From NCBI GenBank assembly GCA_013329495.1, contig DUKC01000067.1:1-14714 (forward strand): a stretch of DNA of 14,714 bases, in the 5' to 3' direction. Under the pieces are notes generated by a model. It was not told where the DNA came from, did not search any database, and saw only the letters and a list, made by a program, of their open reading frames with translations. Positions 13,645-14,714 of the stretch are shown here, in pieces. Source of the stretch: Thermoplasmata archaeon (GTDB lineage Archaea > Thermoplasmatota > E2 > UBA9212). Each line of letters opens with the position of its first letter. Within the stretch, counting starts at the first letter, position 1. A program made the translations under genes and the position numbers.

Positions 13645-14714
13645 CTATTCCTCTATGTTGCAGAATCTTACCAGCTCCCTCAATGGATAGTTGCCCTCGT
13701 GCGGTGCTCCCAGAGTACCTTCTGTCATCTTGCCAAGTTCTGTGATTCTGCACGCACCCGCCAGCACGAATTTTTTTGCAATCTGTTTTTTTCTGGGGGA
13801 TTGTATTCCAACTGTTTGCAAATATTCCCTTGGAATTTCCTCGACGACATCCTCCAAAGAGTGGTATTTTCTTAGATACAGGGTCCTCCCTAGAGGTGAA
13901 AAATCGAATTTTTTGGAGATGATTATTTGCCATTCATACGGTTCTGCTGAAGAATAACATTTGTAATCTCCAAAAAGCTCTCCCATTCTAGCAACCTCCT
14001 TTGCTTTTAGAATCTCAACTGCCTGATCTGGTTCGAGAGGGCCTTTCGGGTGTTTTTCGAGGTTTCTTCCGATTTCTGGGGCCAGTTTTTCGACATCGAC
14101 GCTGTCATGAACGTAAATCACCTGGGGTGAAGCACAAGAACTCTGTTCCCAGTATGCGACATCTTTGGCTATTCTCTCGGGAAGTGAAGAATCATACTTT
14201 TCCACAACTCCAATTCCGCACTTGGGTCCATGCTCGATCAATTTCTTGCCCAAGGGAAGATTTTTTCTATAGCCTAAAATGGCTTTTTCGCTACCCCAGA
14301 CTATTATCGCATCGACAATTCTCTTCAACTTATTCTCCATCGCCGTTTCCCCTCCTTTGAAAGAGAGTATCGAAATTGTAGAAGCGAGCTCCGGGGAACA
14401 CTCTTCCAAGCTCTCAAGAAACAGATAAGGAAAGAACTGGTCCACAGAAGACGTTTTAACGAGATTCAGATTCTTTGTGATCAGGCCATTCACCAGAGAT
14501 TCTATGCCACTTATGAAAATGTTTCCTGCAAAAACATGGAGTAAAATTCCAAGTGGAGCGGCATAGATGTGGTTGGAGCGTTCCCTGACCCAGCCATCTA
14601 GATAATTTCTGCCCAATTCAAGTCTTATTCTGTTTTTGAGGTTGTCTTTGGAGAGGGCATCCAGCAAAAGATCAAGGGCAATCTCGATCATTCTCTTTGG
14701 GAAGTGAACCATTT
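13645..14714 (-). CDS. LuxC-like acyl-CoA/acyl-protein reductase (5' end outside window)
   Basis: At least 355 residues of a LuxC-family reductase, an aldehyde-dehydrogenase-fold enzyme that reduces a thioester-bound acyl group to the aldehyde with NADPH. Recognisable parts are HVFAGNIFISGIESLVNGLI (59-78 from the first visible Met), WGSEKAI (139-145), HGPKCGIGVVEK (161-172), the catalytic cysteine region WEQSSCASPQVIYV with Cys193, and the family C-terminal block GKMTEGTLGAPHEG leading into LRELVRF. The frame is open to the window edge; family members usually exceed 400 residues, so part of the N-terminus is probably missing and the Met at 14712 need not be the start. It pairs functionally with the LuxE-like protein encoded 2.3 kb further along the same strand. 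No luciferase or thioesterase (LuxD) gene is seen. Confidence 0.9.
   Translation of the reverse strand, partial: MVHFPKRMIEIALDLLLDALSKDNLKNRIRLELGRNYLDGWVRERSNHIYAAPLGILLHVFAGNIFISGIESLVNGLITKNLNLVKTSSVDQFFPYLFLESLEECSPELASTISILSFKGGETAMENKLKRIVDAIIVWGSEKAILGYRKNLPLGKKLIEHGPKCGIGVVEKYDSSLPERIAKDVAYWEQSSCASPQVIYVHDSVDVEKLAPEIGRNLEKHPKGPLEPDQAVEILKAKEVARMGELFGDYKCYSSAEPYEWQIIISKKFDFSPLGRTLYLRKYHSLEDVVEEIPREYLQTVGIQSPRKKQIAKKFVLAGACRITELGKMTEGTLGAPHEGNYPLRELVRFCNIEE

Noticed and set aside
13451..13690. Plus-strand 79-residue hydrophobic ORF after the EamA gene
   Set aside because: Its hydrophobicity comes from a T-rich stretch that looks like a transcript end. It starts at TTG with no supporting signal and runs antisense into luxC.
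1..14714. tRNA genes, rRNA, CRISPR arrays, insertion sequences
   Set aside because: I looked through the intergenic stretches for T-loop motifs, regularly spaced repeats and transposase-like frames and saw none. This is reading by eye, not a model search.

Overview
The window looks like a piece of an archaeal chromosome. AT-rich TATA boxes (for example TTTATAAT, TATATATTTAAATA, TTATATAAAA) sit about 25-30 bases before many start codons, often too close to leave room for a leader, as in archaeal leaderless transcripts. Where there is a leader, Shine-Dalgarno motifs are GGAGTGA, GGGTGA or GGAG. The gene set fits: a Thi4 with His at the position of the yeast sulfur-donor Cys, a short archaeal-type ThiC, and a Zn-type ATP sulfurylase. 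I cannot fix the lineage from sequence alone. A full-length PurH and LuxC/LuxE homologues are unusual for archaea.

Left part (1-5330): a TauE/SafE-family permease (-) is divergent from thiC (+). thiC converges on purH (-), and purH is divergent from thi4 (+). ThiC makes the pyrimidine half of thiamin from AIR, a purine-pathway intermediate; Thi4 makes the thiazole half; PurH finishes IMP synthesis. The 404-base purH/thi4 intergenic region carries both promoters and a perfect 10-bp inverted repeat touching the thi4 TATA box, a candidate operator.

Middle part (5370-10198): a HAD-family hydrolase (-), then an assimilatory sulfate locus. sat (-) and an APS reductase of the Fe-S type, cysH (-), are divergent from a secreted protein of unknown function (+) and a PiT-family permease resembling CysP sulfate permeases (+). 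Together they suggest sulfate uptake, activation to APS and reduction to sulfite without an APS kinase step. The cysH/secreted-protein intergenic region contains a TATA-like box, three nested or successive stem-loops and a U-rich tail, so it may encode a small RNA. Its main hairpin shares the 13-mer CAAACATCCTTTG with a second hairpin at the left end of the window.

Right part (10301-14714): a fatty-acid-reductase-like module on the minus strand, in transcription order luxC (5' end beyond the window), a possible 60-residue ORF, a tandem GNAT-like protein and luxE. A plus-strand EamA-family transporter lies between luxC and the GNAT gene. LuxE-like activation and LuxC-like reduction would turn a carboxylic acid into an aldehyde. 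No luciferase or luxD is seen. The substrate in an organism with isoprenoid lipids is the main open question of this window.
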